In this document: positions 63,760 to 64,000 of the stretch, piece by piece
Layout of the letters: each line of letters begins with the position of its first letter
Position numbering within the stretch: position 1 is the stretch's first letter
Source: Rhodopseudomonas palustris
Lineage (GTDB): Bacteria; Pseudomonadota; Alphaproteobacteria; Rhizobiales; Xanthobacteraceae
DNA: 64,000 nt
Direction: 5' to 3'
Assembly (NCBI RefSeq): GCF_013415845.1
Contig: NZ_CP058907.1
Location: 372,001 to 436,000 of the forward strand
Program-made: the position numbers and the translations under genes
Notes under the pieces: generated by a model
What the model was told of the DNA's origin: nothing
Database searches by the model: none
Seen by the model: the letters and a program-made list of their open reading frames with translations, nothing else

Positions 63760-64000
63760 TTACGCCTCGTCCTCCAGCCCGCGCTGCATCGCTGCGCGCG
63801 CGGCTTCGCGGTGTTCGGGCGTGATGTTGCTGGCGACCATCCGCAGTGCGGTGGCGAGGATCGCGGCGTCGTCGGTGAAGCCAAGCACCGGCAGAATGTC
63901 GGGCAGGAAATCGAACGGCAAGATGAAGTAAGCGATCGCGCCGAGCAGCGCGATCTGGACGTGCCGCGGCGTCTGCCGGTCGAACGCGCAGTAATACGCC
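63760..64000 (-). CDS. DUF1232 (YkvA-like) membrane protein, 5' end cut by window edge
   Basis: The frame is open from the window end to a TAA at 63760-63762. The visible 79 residues read AYYCAFDRQTPRHVQIALLGAIAYFILPFDFLPDILPVLGFTDDAAILATALRMVASNITPEHREAARAAMQRGLEDEA. The block ALLGAIAYFILPFDFLPDILPVLGFTDDAAILATAL is the DUF1232 signature, a short helical-hairpin membrane domain of unknown function. The N-terminus is beyond the window. Convergent with the TetR gene. Confidence 0.88.
   Translation of the reverse strand, partial: AYYCAFDRQTPRHVQIALLGAIAYFILPFDFLPDILPVLGFTDDAAILATALRMVASNITPEHREAARAAMQRGLEDEA

Overview
This 64 kb window is GC-rich chromosomal DNA from an alphaproteobacterium, very probably Rhodopseudomonas (R. 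palustris group) or a close Nitrobacteraceae/Bradyrhizobiaceae relative. The evidence is the chvI-chvG-hprK-EIIA-ptsH block next to ATP-dependent pckA, the rluD-rpoH order, the IalB, PAS-GGDEF-EAL and ku genes, and several families of palindromic intergenic repeats of the kind common in this group. Nearly all of it is ordinary, densely packed chromosome; no rRNA operon, CRISPR array or prophage was seen.

Layout. 0-8 kb: 3' part of a CysZ/EI24 membrane protein, aceK, a secreted alpha/beta hydrolase, lepA, and a GT39-type membrane glycosyltransferase. 7.4-14.2 kb: the regulatory block ptsH, EIIA(Man), hprK, chvG, chvI on the minus strand, then a HugZ-like gene and pckA on the plus strand. 14.3-22.5 kb: a secreted protein with two 2H-phosphoesterase motifs divergent from a class A beta-lactamase, an EEP nuclease-fold protein with a histone-H1-like tail, TauE/SafE divergent from a persulfide-dioxygenase-like MBL protein, rpoH, rluD. 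22.7-31 kb: tRNA-Glu(CTC), a large PAS-GGDEF-EAL protein, methionine gamma-lyase divergent from its probable Lrp regulator, trxC, alcohol dehydrogenase, chaB, pcm, a UspA protein. 31.3-39.2 kb: sugar and storage-carbon genes (GH4 glycosidase, PfkB kinase, glgC-glgA) plus a YdeP-like molybdoenzyme. 39.2-40.9 kb: a small foreign-looking insertion. 41-64 kb: crotonase, DUF1566, radC, ku, map, K+/H+ antiporter, mepA, a second PAS-GGDEF-EAL protein with a degenerate GGDEF site, a frameshifted alkaline phosphatase, argG, a PAP2/HD/rlmN run, ialB, SDR and quinone reductases, a membrane-fused CrtI/RetSat-like oxidoreductase divergent from a TetR regulator with two matching palindromic operators, and a DUF1232 gene cut by the window end.

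The most unusual object is a 1,656-bp element at 39240-40895, directly after glgA. It has 27-bp imperfect terminal inverted repeats (24/27 matches), is flanked by an 8-bp direct repeat (ATCATCCC) that looks like a target-site duplication, is AT-richer than its surroundings, and carries no transposase. Its cargo is one decayed small gene, one intact 258-residue single-span membrane protein and a 41-residue ORF with a good Shine-Dalgarno sequence. It reads as a non-autonomous, cargo-carrying transposable element that I cannot assign to a named family.

How genes work together: ChvG/ChvI with HprK, HPr and EIIA form the alphaproteobacterial envelope-stress and PTS regulatory module and sit beside pckA, the entry to gluconeogenesis. 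AceK controls isocitrate flux to the glyoxylate shunt. GlgC and GlgA build glycogen. The methionine gamma-lyase/Lrp pair and the TauE/MBL pair both deal with sulfur.
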